Assembly (NCBI GenBank): GCA_016808115.1
Contig: JAEQBH010004407.1
Location: 62,001-126,000, forward strand
Origin: Tetrastigma voinierianum
Lineage: Eukaryota; Streptophyta; Magnoliopsida; Vitales; Vitaceae
Reading direction: 5' to 3'
Length of the DNA: 64,000 nucleotides
Made by a program: the position numbers and the translations under genes. The stretch's first letter is position 1, and the number at the start of each line of letters is the position of its first letter. Positions 44,401 to 56,068 of the stretch are shown here, one piece after another. The notes under the pieces were generated by a model. That model made no database searches and was not told where the DNA came from. It was given only the letters and a program-made list of their open reading frames with translations.

Positions 44401-45480
44401 AAGTCCTTAATGGACTTGCCGTTGTGGTAGCCTCTTCTTTCCCTCACAGAACCGCCAGGTTTTCATTCTCCTCTTCCCGTTTAGATAATGCTTTAACTCT
44501 CCGTCCATCGACCTGAATTCTTCTCCAAGATCGCCCGTTGTCACGCCCAAATGTAGTAATTTGGACACCACCGTATATGGCCCACTCCAATTGATTTTAA
44601 TTCTGAAACAATTTCTCAGCCTAGAATTAAACAAAGAAGAACATGTTCTTCTCGAACTCTTTCGTAAATTCTCTCGATCATGCCATTTCTTTGTCTTGTC
44701 TTTGTATATTCTATCATTATCATAGGCCATTTCGCTTCTTCCACTGCATGCTTGGAGTAATCTTTTCTTCCTTGCAAATTCTTTAAAATCGAAGTTTAAC
44801 TTTTTGATGGCCCACATTGCCTTGTATTCTAATTCAAGAGGTAGATGACATGGTTTACCAAAAACAACTCAGTATGGGGACATTCCAATGGGGGTTTTGT
44901 ATGTGCCCGTAAGCCCAAAGTGCATCATCAAGTTTGAAGACCAATCCTTCCCGCTCGAGCTCACAGCCTTTCAAGTATTCTCGACCTCCGTTGAAATTTC
45001 TTACTAGCTCCATCGTCCTGGGATGATAAGCAAACTCATTACATGCTTGATCCCATACCGTCATGAGTTTTGCAATATTTTGTTTGCAAAGTGGGTTCCC
45101 ATCACTAATGATAGTTCCGTGTTCCAAATCTCAAGCCAAAATATTCTCGCAAGAAACTCACAATCGTATTAGCATCATTCCGACAAGTTATCGTTTCACC
45201 CATTTGGAAACGCATTCATCGCAGCGCATGTATAGGTTTCAAATGATGGTGGAAGGGTCCCATAAAATCTATTCTATACATCAAAAAATTTGTATCACCA
45301 TAATACCTTTCGAGGGGCATTTCATTCCGCTACGATATTTCCAATCTTTGGCATCTATCACACAATTTAACCCACTCAAGACAATCTCCGAAGATAGTGG
45401 GCCAACAAAATCTCGATTGGAGTATTCATGGTCGCTCTTTCTCCGTAAAAATGTCCCCATATGGTGATGCATGGCATCTC
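44401..45480 (-). pseudogene. pol: Athila B pol fragment: integrase
   Basis: Frame 44,817-44,407 starts MWAIKKLNFDF and includes AYDNDRIYKDKTKKWHD and NWSGPYTVV, the integrase C-terminal region. Frame 45,127-44,855 covers the core end (ACNEFAYHPRTMEL). Frame 45,472-45,281 falls near the core start. Upstream of it, 45,480-45,840 is too decayed to read well. The same domain, better preserved, is at 1,691-2,960. Confidence 0.8.
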
Positions 45481-46140
45481 ATTTATAATGTTGCCTTGTT
45501 CACTTTCTCAGCACACATCTTCTTATTATCATGTCAGCACCTCTCGAATAATAAGTATCATCCTAAATATAATACTCATCATTACCTGAAGCTCTCCTCT
45601 TCTATTGGTAGCTGAATTCAAGGCATTACCCACGTTTCTATTAATTCACAATATCGCATACCAGAAGTTGGAAGGAAACCTTGAAACAATTGCTCATCCG
45701 GGAAGTTCTCTCTAACATCACATTTTCCTCTTCATCACGCTTCTTTCTACTCTTGACAAGTGATCGCCATCACATTGTCACATCCCTTTTATCCTTGATT
45801 TCCAAATCAAACTCCCCGCAATGCGAGCACCCACCTTATCAATCTCGACTTAGCTTCCTTTTGACATCAAGCATTTGATCGGGCTGCGATGATCACAGGA
45901 ATTACTACATGAGATCCTAAAATGTACCGCTCTAAATTTTTCACAAGCAAATACTATGGCTAGCATCTCCTTTTCAGTTGTTGAGTAGTTCTCTTGTGCT
46001 TCATTGAAGGTCTTACTAGCATAGTATATGGCCCTGAATACTTTCTCTTTTCTTTGCCCCAACACAGCTCCCATGGCAAAATCAATGGCATCACACATTA
46101 TTTCAAATCCCCGATCTCCATTCCTCGGTGCAAACATTAT
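45481..46140 (-). pseudogene. pol: Athila B pol fragment: RNase H and integrase N-terminus
   Basis: Frame 46,137-45,850 reads FEIMCDAIDFAMGAVLGQRK and AIYYASKTFNEAQENY, then STTEKEMLAIVFACEKF. These are the RNase H core motifs, with the catalytic CDA(S/I)D-type aspartates. Past 45,850 the frame is lost, and the integrase zinc-binding part is only inferred from position. Confidence 0.85.
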
Positions 46141-47400
46141 AGGTGCTTCAGACTAACTGATCTTGATTTCTTCAAAAGCATCCTTGCATGAGTCATCAAA
46201 ATTGAACCCTTGTATCTTTTCCAAGACCGTGATGCTGGTCTCGCTATTTTTGAAAAGTCTTCATGAATCTCTAGAAAATCCAGCATGCCCCAAGAAGCTT
46301 CTTACTCCTTTTACTGTGGTAGGTGGTGCAAGAGTCTTGATAATGGATACCTTCGACTGGTCAACTTCTAGTCCAGTGGCAGAAATTTTATGCCTAAGAA
46401 CAATACCTTCTGTCACCATAAAATGGCATTTTTCCCAATCTGCTAGTCGTTTGTCTCGCATTTTTGAAGCATCAAGTTTCCAGATTGTTTAAACATTGAT
46501 CAAAGCTTCATCCATACGCAGAAAATCATCCATGAAAATTTCATCACTTCTTCAACCAAATCTGAGAATATAGACATCATACACCTCTGGAATGTAGCTG
46601 GAGCATTACATAGCCCAAATGGCATCCTTCTAAAGGCAAAGGTTCCATAAGGGCATGTGAATGTGGTCTTCTCTTGATCCTCAGGTGCAATAGCAATCTG
46701 ATTATATCCTGAGTACCCATCCAGAAAACAAAAGTGAGGGTGTCTGCTTAACCCGTCTCCAACATCCTCGATCAACAGAAGGGCAAAGGGAAATGATCTT
46801 TTCGTGGCCGTGTTCGCCTCGTAATCAATACATACCCTCCATCCCTTGCCACTGTTTTGGTTGAATCAATTCATTTGTCTCATTATGATCACAAGAACCC
46901 CTTTCTTTGGAACCACATGGATTGGGCTCACCTAAGGACTGGCTCGAATAAAGATAGATAAACCAAAGATTCAAAGAATTTGAGTACTTTCGACTACTTC
47001 CTTCATCACCGGGATCTCGCCCCTTTCTGCGTTCCACAGATGGTTTTCAAGTCTCTTCTAAGAATCTTATGCATGCAAATCGATGGATCGACAATTTCTC
47101 TCACTCTTTCAATGGACCAAGCTAGAGACTTTTATGCTTCCTTAATATTTTCAAGAATCTTGTTCCTCATCATCACCGAAGTCCGGCCAAATGATCACCG
47201 GTTTTTTTCTTTGTAATTCTAAGTAAGCATACTTTAAAATGACATGGCAACTCTTTCAAACTATCTCTTCGCACCGGTTTCTGATGAATTTCCTCTTTCA
47301 ATATTTTCCCATTATCGCTTCTGCTTTGCTTCAAGCTCAACACGCTTTCTATAGAATGAAAACTGTGTATGGAAATTCGCACGACATCTTCGCATACCGG
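46141..47400 (-). pseudogene. pol: Athila B pol fragment: reverse transcriptase and upstream linker
   Basis: Frame 46,775-46,500 reads HPHFCFLDGYSGYNQIAIAP, EKTTFTCPYGTFAFRRMPFG and LCNAPATFQRCMMSIFSDLV, the RT palm. The FMDD box follows in another frame at about 46,524-46,545. Frame 46,461-46,261 has HFMVTEGIVLRHKISATGLE and RSFLGHAG, the RT thumb. Frames 47,382-47,173 (RDSLKELPCHFKVC) and 47,037-46,825 carry the linker and the RT start. Confidence 0.88.
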
Positions 47401-48290
47401 GGAATCTCATCTCTTTTCATTGATAAAACTCGGAGTGTTACAATCATCATAATATCGGGATTGAAGTATAGACAAAATCAGCTACATTGCAACTTTCCTT
47501 GTCTATCTATATTTTTCATACTTTTGATCAAGTTAAAAATGCTGCTTCTTCTCCAACCCTCAAGGTAAGAACTCCCTTTTGCATGTCAATCGCATGTATC
47601 CAAGAGCTAGGAATGGTCTTCCCAACAGCAAGGGTATCTAGAATCTTCTTCCATGTCCTAAATAATGAAGCTCCATCAAAACAAACTTCCTAACAAAGGA
47701 CTGCAAGACATCTTCAATGACTCCTTCAAAGTTTTACCATCGATCCGTTCATTTATTTGAAGAGTAATGGGGCTGTGGGAGTAAGCTCCCCAAACTTATT
47801 TCGGGCAATGTAAAGAGGCATTAAATTGATACTAGCTCGAGTCACAAAGAGCTCTCGAATTCAATTCCTCCAACAATACAAGGAATCGAAGCTCCCTCGG
47901 GTCTTTCATCTTATCGGTAGTTCTTTTCTGACACGTGATCGCAAGTGGCAAGAGATTCACTATTCCTTCCTCTACTATTTTTCTTTCTTGCTCAAGATGT
48001 CCTTTTAAATTTGCATAGAGTGGCATTTGAGTTACCACTTCAGTAAAAGGCATATCGATTCCGCCTTTCTGAAAGCCAAGAACCTGCAAATCGCTTCTCC
48101 ATCCTTGACTTCGCAGTTTTTAGGAAATGGGACTGCATGCTTTGATCCTTGGATGTTCTTCCTTTCTACTTTTTCTTTTTCATTCTCCAATACCTCTTCC
48201 CTTTCTGGGCTTTCTTCTCCTTTGCTGCTGTCATTTTTCTCTTTCATCTCTTCTAACTCCTTCCCACTCCTAAGCTGCACACCATGCGCC
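47401..48290 (-). pseudogene. pol: Athila B protease region
   Basis: Frame 48,280-48,032 begins MQLRSGKELEEM, the LRSGK motif that opens the segment before protease in Athila-type polyproteins, and ends with the basic PFPKNCEV. Frame 48,089-47,832 has FTEVVTQMPLYANLKGHLEQ and KDPRELRF, and then ALCDS, the start of the protease active-site box. The following ASINLMPL-type segment is in a shifted frame at 47,850-47,800. The active-site D-x-G is not intact. Confidence 0.75.
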
Positions 48291-49800
48291 TTTCGGGTCT
48301 CTTCCTCGTGTCACTGGGAATAAGATCTTCCTCCTGCTTTAGTGGTTAGCCACGCCTCTACTTGTGTCTCCGTGTTCTTCAGTGTGGATGATCAGGTGTT
48401 CTCAAAATTTGAGAATTGCAGCGCTTGCTTCCACCGCAAATTTTGTTCACGGAGATTAAATAGCCTTCTTATTATCCCCCATGAACTCGCAAAGATCCGT
48501 TCTTTAAAAGATCGGGTCCTCCTCCGACTCGATATTCATTTCTCGTGTTTCATTTCGTCACAAGCAGTAACTCGTGGTCATTTGATAACCCCGTGAGGGT
48601 TCCTCACCCATGCCTGGGCTCATGGAAGCCCTCCACCATAAGAGAAATTCTCATGGTTCCTCACTGGGTGATACTGTCAGGTGTTAGTATCGGGTTTAAA
48701 ATGGTAGTTTCGCTCACCCGCATAATTAACCTCTTCAAAGATCATAGAATTGTTCTTCGCTACCCTCTCTCAAAGACTTCCCTTTAATAACTCTCTTTCA
48801 ATCGCTCCTATTTCATGAGCAAAGGTGTGTGTCTTTCTTCGTTTGTCCAACCCGTGTATAATGGCATCCAACTTCGCCTATGGTCGCCACATCTCGCTTC
48901 GCCTCCACGATCCCCTTCCTCTCACAAGTTTCCTTTTGAAAGCCTGTAAGGAGTTTTCATGTTACATTTAGCCGTGTCTTTAATCGCCTCTAGCTTCTTC
49001 AAAGACTTTTCGCTTGAATTCTCCACAAAGATTTAGCATCAATGATCCCTTTTGATATATCAATTCAAGGCATGATATACAATGTCCATCCGAAGTCTTC
49101 AGATCTATCCCATGCATCGATATCTTCTCGCCAGCCGCTTGAATCTTCCCAAGCTACATACGTGCTTTCATCTTCCCCCCCGTTGGAACACATTAATGAT
49201 TTCCCCCCCTCCTTCTTCGTGGTGAGGGTCAGGGAAAGAATCTACCTAAGTAGTTCTCACTAATTCCTCCTAAGTATCACGTAACCATATGGTAAGGATT
49301 CATACCATGTAGCTGTTGTGGTCTTTAGAAAGAATGGGAATAGATGCGCTTTGATGACTTCCGTCTCACCCCATTCAACTTCATCAGATAAATGCATCCC
49401 GAGAAATCTTCTCCCAGTGCTCGCTTTCGTCTTCGGGACACTTTCGCAAACTCGATGTCGCTGGGACTATCAGAATCGCAATGCTTCCGGGCTTCAAAAT
49501 TATTAGCATCAACTGCAGCCGTCTGAATGGCCGAGTATTCATCCCTGTATAATTGGTCTCCTTTAAGTCCTACTGTATCGATCGAGGTCTTCTAGCTTCT
49601 TCTATATGTACCTCATCCCGATCCCGCTTCATATGCCATGGTCGAAGCCGCCTTTATCTTTCTCAAGCTTCGAGTGTCCTCTCTAATTCTGCGGTCACCG
49701 AATCGATCTGTCTCGTTTCCTATGCATTAAATTCGTCCCGAAATCAAACACACTTACATTATCAGATTAGCTCGTCAACAAATATTTTAATACGGTTTGT
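48291..49800 (-). pseudogene. gag: Athila B gag, heavily decayed
   Basis: Gag forms the particle that packages element RNA. On the minus strand at about 49,410-49,270, fragments read AHLFPFFLKTTTATWYESLP, the counterpart of the conserved LRLFPFSLKDKAxxWL capsid motif of Athila gag. The remainder is broken into short frames. Its position between the 5' leader and the LRSGK block agrees. Small plus-strand frames here are shadows. Confidence 0.55.
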
Positions 49801-50109
49801 TAAAGCTTAAAATAACCACTCGCTTGAAAAGCTATTTTTGTTCTTTTCTTCAAAATGTCCAAATTAGTAATTCTCTCTTCGTCTGAATATTGATTTATCA
49901 AATTCTTTCGATCCTAAGACTACGCCATAAAATTTGTCGATCGACCAAAGAACACATACAAATCTCATTTATCGTTATTACCAAGGACTATTTGCCTAGT
50001 CCTCTAAGAACGTGCCAAAAACTTGTAAAGAAGACCAAAATACATATACAAATTTATGACGCACACAAGGACTATTATCTAATCCCTAAGAATGGCAATT
50101 CATAAAACT
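49801..50109 (-). other. 5' leader and duplicated primer region of Athila B
   Basis: Read on the minus strand, the LTR ends at about 50,110. Two copies of a segment of about 85 bp with GGGATTAGATAATAGTCC (50,070-50,090) and GGACTAGGCAAATAGTCC (49,985-50,005) then follow, separated by GGTCTTCTTTACAAG. This is the same doubled primer region seen at 18,926-19,097 and 37,724-37,840. Confidence 0.65.
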
Positions 50110-51515
50110 TGGCTGACTAGGGACCAAAACATCTCCTAGAGTAAATCATTTTCATTACTGCTTTGCCTAATATACCGCAAGTGCAATGTGCTCCATTGGC
50201 ACAAATTGGATTTAAGTCCGCATATCGATCCCACAAAGATCTCAAGCACTCTAGATCAACTACCCCGACTACTCAAGCTCCATACTATTTGACTATAAAT
50301 GACATTGTGTTCCACTCTTACAGTTTAAATTATAAAAGTATATAATAAAAGAATGAACAATTGAATAAACTGAATCTAAAGAATAATGAAATACGAATAG
50401 TTAAGAAAATAAAGGGAAACTGAGTAATTATCGTTTCGAGTACACATTAAGATCAATGCTATTGTGAAGTATCAATTCGTTGTTAACAATGTTAATTTTG
50501 TCAGGTATTTCGTGTTTTAAAATCAGGTCTAAGGCGTTTATAAGATACCGATCTCTCTCCACACTCCACATTTCATTATCTAATTTTTTACCTGATCCTC
50601 TCGAATACAGGGAATTAGATAACTACTTTTTTAACATGGACTTCCCTAATCGGGTATTTTTCTTTTCGTAATACTTCATACCCATCATGGACTCAGAACC
50701 CAGCTTCCAAGTTACTCCACAAGCAAGGATATACAACTTCCAGTTACTCTTCTTCCTCAAATTAGAATAGATCACCCTCTCCTTGATTAGATCTCAATAT
50801 AATAATGTGATTGGCTTCACCATTCGAATCGAGGTGAACCTTCTCGCTTGTTTAAATTCTGATAACTACTTCAACCTATCTTGATTTCAAGTGAGAAGAG
50901 GATTTACTGGGCAACTTACAAAGCTCATTAGATCTCTATCACAGGGTTAATATACCTTCAAAGAAATGTCTATAACTCCTGTGATTGTCATCTCGTGTCA
51001 CTGTAGGACTCCTTGAAATCGTGAGCAATGAAACAATTCTTAATATCAGTATAAGAAACCGGGATATTCGATCAAAAACATTAAACCCATAACCGAAAGT
51101 AAATTCATGTCGAAATTCGCACGGCCGGAAACAACTACAGAAAGATAATTTCGATAATAACATTCACTTAATGGTTTGAGTTCCCCACCATCGAATTACA
51201 CACTACAAAGATTCTCCGATCATAAGAATAACTCCGCATTATGAAATCGAGGAGCCAATTCCGTAATTTGTCCGAACTTCAAACATTCCGTAGTAATTTG
51301 AAAAGAATTGAATTTCAGATTCGGCTCTTCAAGCCAAAATTCCATAACATCCAGCCTTAAAATGAAACGCAAACTAAAACGATAAATCTAATCTAATCTC
51401 TAACTATCAACATTGAAGAAAAGAAAAGAAAAGAAAATTTAAAAGAAAATAAAGAAAATGAGTTTCACTTACCCAGACTCATTCGTGGTCTTGCCGCCAG
51501 TATGAAATAACACAG

Positions 51516-51522
51516 ATTTATA
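51516..51522 (-). promoter_or_regulatory. TATA box in the Athila B 5' LTR
   Basis: ATTTATA on the plus strand reads TATAAAT in the element's direction. It lies about 110 bp downstream of the palindrome array (51,600-52,520) and matches the position of TATAAATA in element A. In the 3' LTR the equivalent site is ATTTATG. Confidence 0.5.
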
Positions 51523-51599
51523 GGTTTCTCACAATGTAATCCCAATGCAGTCTTTGCGGATTTCCCAAGTGGATCGCACATGTTAATGTTCAAAACGCG

Positions 51600-52520
51600 A
51601 CTTAACCCTTGCGCGACATCATCCATGTCGCGACATCGATCCCACGTCGCGACATCGCCTTAAGCCTTCGCAGCCTCTAACTGAGCCTTCGATGTCGCTG
51701 ACATCAATCTCTCGCCGCGACATCAACTACATGACTACAAATTTTAACTGACGCCTTCTCGATGTCGCGACTCCTGGCCCCTTGTCGCGGACATCACCTT
51801 ATACCTGTGCTTCAATAAACCCTCCCGATGTCGCGACATCGATGTCTTGTCGCTACATCACTGCCAATTCTTCTCGTAGCTTTTAACCGAACGCTAGCTC
51901 ATGATGTCCCGACTCACCCTTGTCGCGGATACAGCTCATTTCTTTCGCAGCCTTTCATCCGAAGGGTTCCCGTCGCCATCAATCTCTTTGCCACATCGAA
52001 TTTAGTTCTCCGGAGGCTTCAATCGGTTGCTTTCGTGTCGCGACGCCATTCCTTTGTCGCGAATCAGCCTAAGGAACTTACAAGCTTCCATCGACAGAGA
52101 ATTGGTGTCGCGAATAACAATCTCGGTCGCGACATCGCCTATGGATCCGCAGCCAATCAAGTTGCTCGTGTTGTCGCTATTAATCTCTTGTCGCACGCCT
52201 TAAGGCTCGAGTTTTTACTTGATGGTTCCTGGCGCACGCGAAGATCACCTTTCACGCGACATCACTTCATACTCCACAAATCTCAATCGTTAGCCCTCGG
52301 CGTCGCCGACATCACCCATTGTCGCTATCACTTTATGGTTTCTTACAGCCTTCGGGACCTGTTCCTTATGTCACACTCGCTTAGGTTTCATCCGCACTTT
52401 CAACCGATGTCTTAGGATGTCGCGACCTCAACTTAAGCTCCTCTCACGCTTATCTTTTTTGACTCTCGTCGCTAATTCGCATTAAAATTCCTTCAATTTT
52501 CCCTCGATGTCGCGACCTCA
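51600..52520. repeat. GTCGCGAC palindrome array in the Athila B 5' LTR
   Basis: At least eight exact octamers were counted by eye (for example near 51,626, 51,645, 51,762, 51,830, 52,039, 52,125, 52,418 and 52,507), in register with the array of the other LTR. Confidence 0.85.
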
Positions 52521-52750
52521 TCGACCGCGCAACCTCAAATCGCAAACATTAATTAACCAGCCATTTATTTCGCCCCGCTATTTTCCTCGGCATTTTCACT
52601 CCGCTGGTCGCATTTTCCACCTGTGATTTTCTTCTTTTCTTTATACTCCCCGCAAATAACAAATTTGTGAGTTTCATTTCGATCTCAATTATCTTTTACA
52701 TTAAAATCAAACAGAAAATGGACTAAAAATAGATGACTTTAAGCCTACCG

Positions 52751-52755
52751 TTGAG
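52751..52755. repeat. Candidate target-site duplication TTGAG, right copy
   Basis: Directly follows the 5' LTR of Athila B and differs by one base from GTGAG at 35,529-35,533. Confidence 0.5.
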
Positions 52756-53030
52756 CACTAACTATACCGATCCCAAGGGCTATCTCTTTCCCCTGAAAAT
52801 CCGCGTAGGCAGGCGTTGACCGGCTCTAGTTTCTCCCTTCCAATGCCCATCTTGTCGAAAGCTGAAGTGAAGATGATATCGACCGAGCTTCCGTTGTCGA
52901 CGAGGACTCTATGGATTGTTTTATTAGCTAATGTGGTTTTTATCACAAGCGGGTCGTCATGGGGGTGTTGGCAGCCTTCCATGTCGAGGTCTGAAAAGGT
53001 TATGGTAGTATCCAACCGAGGAAGCTTGGA
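52756..53030 (-). pseudogene. pol: Tat protease, N-terminal part
   Basis: Retroelement aspartic proteases cut the polyprotein. Frame 53,015-52,758 reads ITFSDLDMEGCQHPHDDPLV, then VLVDNGSSVDIIF with the catalytic D-N-G-S-S, then a FSG flap motif. The active-site motif is intact at the amino-acid level. The gene is cut by the Athila block just after the flap and resumes at 35,528. Confidence 0.85.
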
Positions 53031-54545
53031 TACTGTTTGTACTTCTAGGGCTTCCCTCGATTTGATGCGTCGCGCAAGCGGGCCTCCGCTGAAATGGGAT
53101 TCGCCTCCGCAAAACCTCCAGAGATTACACGGATTTCTCCTAAAGGCGCTTGATGCTAGACTCGGTCAGCCGACGAGGTGGTTAGACCGGACTCGCCCCG
53201 CCTTCGAGGTCACGACGGCTAAGATGTCCACGCTGATTAAGAATTCAATTTTTTTGGCCGGATGCGCCATTTGTCTTGTCCATGGTCCTCGTGGAACTCC
53301 AAAGTATTTCCAAGGTCTCTTCTCGCGGGTCCGACTTCATCCTGATGGCCACCGTGAAACCTTTCATGTCAGACTTCGCTGTAGACCCGCGATAATCGAG
53401 GCCGCCAGAGGTACCGTCGAGGTGAATACCACGCTGCGTACCAGCCGAGGTGGTCCCCTCGCGATCCCGGCTCCCGTCTCGCGGGGACCGCCCTATTTCT
53501 CTCGCTCCCCGGGATCTATCCTCGTCCGCTCGTCTCGGGTTTCGCTTCTTCTTTGCCGCCCCGCTTTTCCTTTCAGTAAGAGCTTTGCTCGAGAGGAGGG
53601 CTTCACGCTGATACTGCTTTAGCAGCGGACCCTACGCCATGTCGGGCCCGAGGGTTCTTGAGACGGAGAACATTAGATCTGACGCACTCCCCGTACTTTG
53701 CAATAAAGCGCTATTTACCTAACTTCGTCGAGGATATCCACCTTAGCAACTCCGTGTTAAACCTTGAAAATATGACCTGCGCTTTCTCAGAGCTCGCTTT
53801 TATGGTCGAAGGTGATTACTCTGCCTCAGACGTCCCGTTCGATAAAGTGGAGACGCACGCGATGGAGAGTTCCATGAACGGCGAGACTAAGACGGCGGAG
53901 TCTCAAACCAGCTAATAAGCCGGGCCCTTTGTGTAGGATAGAAGGCTCGTGATCTTACAATATCCCGATATCCATAGTTCAATATGATTTTTCAGACGTG
54001 ACGAGGTGGTGGTCTATGGGATATTTTGTCCCGTCGAACGTCTCGATCTACGGCATTCTGAACTTTACCGAAAGGGGGAAGTGCAACACCCCGACGATGA
54101 ATGGAGATTCATGGTCAGACTGTGGCGTCTCGAGACCGGAGTCTCGCCTTTACCGCTACCTTCATGTGGCTGATTTCTTGGCCGATGTCCCTGCTGAACC
54201 TTTGCTCCCGACCTCCTGCGGTTTGATCCTCTCAGAGTTTGGTGAGTCATGTTTCCTGGTGGCAGCTGTTTCCTTCTCCCCATTCATCTTCTACAGCTGA
54301 GAGATTGAGTGTTCATAAAGGTGCAGGGTTTGGCTTTTTCGGGCCTGTTGTGTCTCTTGGGGGTGTCGTATTTTCCTGGTGAGTTGTTCCAACTCTTTTA
54401 GCAAGTGTTGGTTGGTGGCCAGCGGGCTCCTCCCACCTCGTCCATGTTGGCTGCCTTTGCCTCTAATGCCCTCACGGGTGGTGAGTATCCGCGCGCCCGT
54501 CGGCTGGTCTTGCATCAGCTGGAGGATTCAGCGTGCCATCATAGC
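53031..54545 (-). pseudogene. gag: Tat gag
   Basis: In element order, 54,515-54,291 opens with MQDQPTGARILTTREGIRGK, an N-terminal Tat gag style. Broken frames follow through the capsid region (RSRAFYPTQRARLISWFET at about 53,960-53,900, corresponding to the CRAFxxTLKGxAxxWF motif) and a basic C-terminus rich in R and G (53,460-53,560). No frame is intact. The ATG at 54,515 is about 110 bp after the primer site, as expected for the start. The 268-residue plus-strand frame over 52,816-53,622 is an antisense shadow. Confidence 0.7.
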
Positions 54546-54599
54546 GTGTTGGGTTCGATCTGTGATCGTTGAGAGGCCGACTTATTTGTAAAGGCCCAT

Positions 54600-54622
54600 C
54601 GTTTCCCTGAGACCGAACCCAA
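54600..54622 (-). other. Primer-binding site of the Tat element (degraded)
   Basis: On the minus strand, TTGGGTTCGGTCTCAGGGAA follows the 5' LTR by two bases. It resembles the TTGGCGCCGTCTGTGGGAA-type site common in plant Ty3/gypsy elements, with changes. Confidence 0.5.
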
Positions 54623-54624
54623 GC

Positions 54625-55257
54625 CGATGATCATTTTTCGCCAGGCGACGGCGTCACCGGTTTGAGCGGTCCTCTCAGGACTGACCAGTGGGACTCTCTG
54701 CGAGCAAGAAAGCGAGGATGCGTGAGGCTGCGTTGCCTCTTGTTCGCACAAAATCTGGTTCTTTGAAATTGGAAGAAGAAGATCGGCCTTGGGGAATGAA
54801 TTTACAGTCCTCTTTAGTCTCGTATCTTTCACTTATGGGGTGGCCTCTCAAATGTTTATTATAAGTTGATCTGATAACTCTCAATTGGTTCCGCGTCTCT
54901 TGAATAGTATGTTTCCTAGTTGGATGATGACACTGAATAGTATGTTTCCTAGTTGGGGGATGATACAATATTTCTCTTACTGGGTAGGAGATTTTCTTTC
55001 CTTATCGTAAACCGATTAATAAGGAATAATTGAGGGGTGATAATTGAGAAATATCTTACTTTCCTGATTGGTGGAGATTGAGTCGTTTTCCTATCTGATT
55101 CAGCAGGTGTCGACCTTTTAAAGGGTGAGTTGAACACAAGTCAAATTCTATACCAGGGATACCATTAAGGGCCTATTGCTAGTATTGGACTCATTTTTAA
55201 TTCCGACGTTTAGGCTTGTGTCTTGGGCCTGCGCGCCCATTATTTCAAACCCTATCA
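54625..55257 (-). repeat. 5' LTR of the Tat element (633 bp)
   Basis: On the plus strand it begins CGATGATCA (first T changed) and ends CCCTATCA. It aligns with 25,219-25,836, including the doubled GAATAGTATGTTTCCTAG block, and is followed by GAAAA. Confidence 0.85.
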
Positions 55258-55262
55258 GAAAA
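55258..55262. repeat. Target-site duplication GAAAA, right copy
   Basis: Matches 25,214-25,218 and abuts CCCTATCA. Confidence 0.7.
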
Positions 55263-55867
55263 TAAAAATATAATTGAATTCGATACATTTGTTACCTCAA
55301 ATCAATTTTATTTATTTAAACTCATTGATATAAATATTAAAAAATTTACAAAATTCTTTTTTAAATTAAAAATTTATGAAATATGTTTTTTTCCTAAAAA
55401 TCAGTTTCAAGAACAATTGCAAAAGAAGTCTAACTTTTTCCTCTCTTAAAATATTCTTATATTAAATTAAATATGATTTTTAAATTTCATAATGGAAAAA
55501 GTTTCCCTCTTAAATTTCATAATCTGATTCTTGTTCTGTGTCATTCTTATCTATTAGCTGTATAAAATTTTCAGATTGGTAACATGTTTGGAAGTGACAA
55601 TAAAATTATGTCATCAGAGGTATTTATTTAAAGCGGTTGAGAGTAAACCTAAGTAGGTAAAATTGTGACACATTTGAAGTATTATTATCATTTCAAATCA
55701 ATTATGTCTAGCTTGTTATAAAAGTAAATATGTGTCACATTAAATGCATCCCTTTTTAAATTTAACGTTACATTGTAAATGCTTGATATATTTGATTAGC
55801 CTATAAAATTTTGTAATGCTTATGAATAATATTGCTCATAACATATAACAATCATACAGCAAGATTA

Positions 55868-55955
<88 letters not shown>

Positions 55956-56068
55956 CAGTCATAATATGTTTAACACAAATTTTTGTAATATAGCTCGTAA
56001 CAAATTTCATCATCTAATAGTATTTGCATATAAAATGTTCACAAAATATCAAACCTATCAAATCCATA
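55263..56068. other. AT-rich DNA between Tat and chromovirus elements
   Basis: No gene is supported. A plus-strand frame rich in F, K and I runs to about 55,446. On the minus strand near 55,590-55,525 a short acidic frame ends DTEQESDYEI. Either could be a viral or element scrap like 20,400-20,812, but both are too short to assign. A CA/TA microsatellite is at 55,868-55,954. Confidence 0.4.
55868..55954. repeat. CA/TA compound microsatellite
   Basis: About seven CA units run directly into about 36 TA units. Confidence 0.95.

Larger units (their letters stand above)
37918..52750 (-). mobile_element. Athila-type element B, minus strand, both LTRs present
   Basis: Two direct repeats of about 2.65-2.7 kb (37,918-40,619 and 50,110-52,750) enclose, in minus-strand order, a duplicated primer region, gag, protease, RT, RNase H, integrase, a palindrome-bearing spacer, ORF2, a 3' UTR and a polypurine tract. 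Total length is about 14.8 kb. All frames are broken. It is inserted, together with the plus-oriented LTR on its left, in the protease gene of the Tat element. Confidence 0.85.
50110..52750 (-). repeat. 5' LTR of Athila B
   Basis: 2.64 kb, collinear with 37,918-40,619. The right terminus reads AAGCCTACCG where the other LTR has AAGCTCATCA. It is followed by TTGAG and then Tat protease sequence. Differences from the other LTR are clustered indels between long exact matches. The 195-residue plus-strand frame at 51,828-52,415 is an artefact of the GC-rich array. Confidence 0.85.
25219..55257 (-). mobile_element. Tat/Retand-type Ty3/gypsy element, 30 kb with nested insertions
   Basis: Two LTRs of about 620-630 bp enclose, in minus-strand order, a primer site, gag, protease, RT, RNase H, integrase, an additional ORF on the opposite strand, a minisatellite region and a polypurine tract. 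An antisense ORF between pol and the 3' LTR and tandem repeats in the 3' region are documented traits of the Tat lineage. After subtracting the solo LTR (26,076-27,707) and the Athila block (35,534-52,750), the element is about 11.2 kb, a normal Tat/Retand length. The flanks carry matching GAAAA. All frames are broken. Confidence 0.85.

Noticed and set aside
51828..52415. 195-residue plus-strand frame
   Set aside because: It is the palindrome array of the Athila B LTR read through; the frame is not kept in the other LTR.
52816..53622. 268-residue plus-strand frame, the longest in the window
   Set aside because: It runs antisense to the Tat protease and gag, which show clear family motifs on the minus strand. 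GC-rich DNA with few stop codons explains its length.
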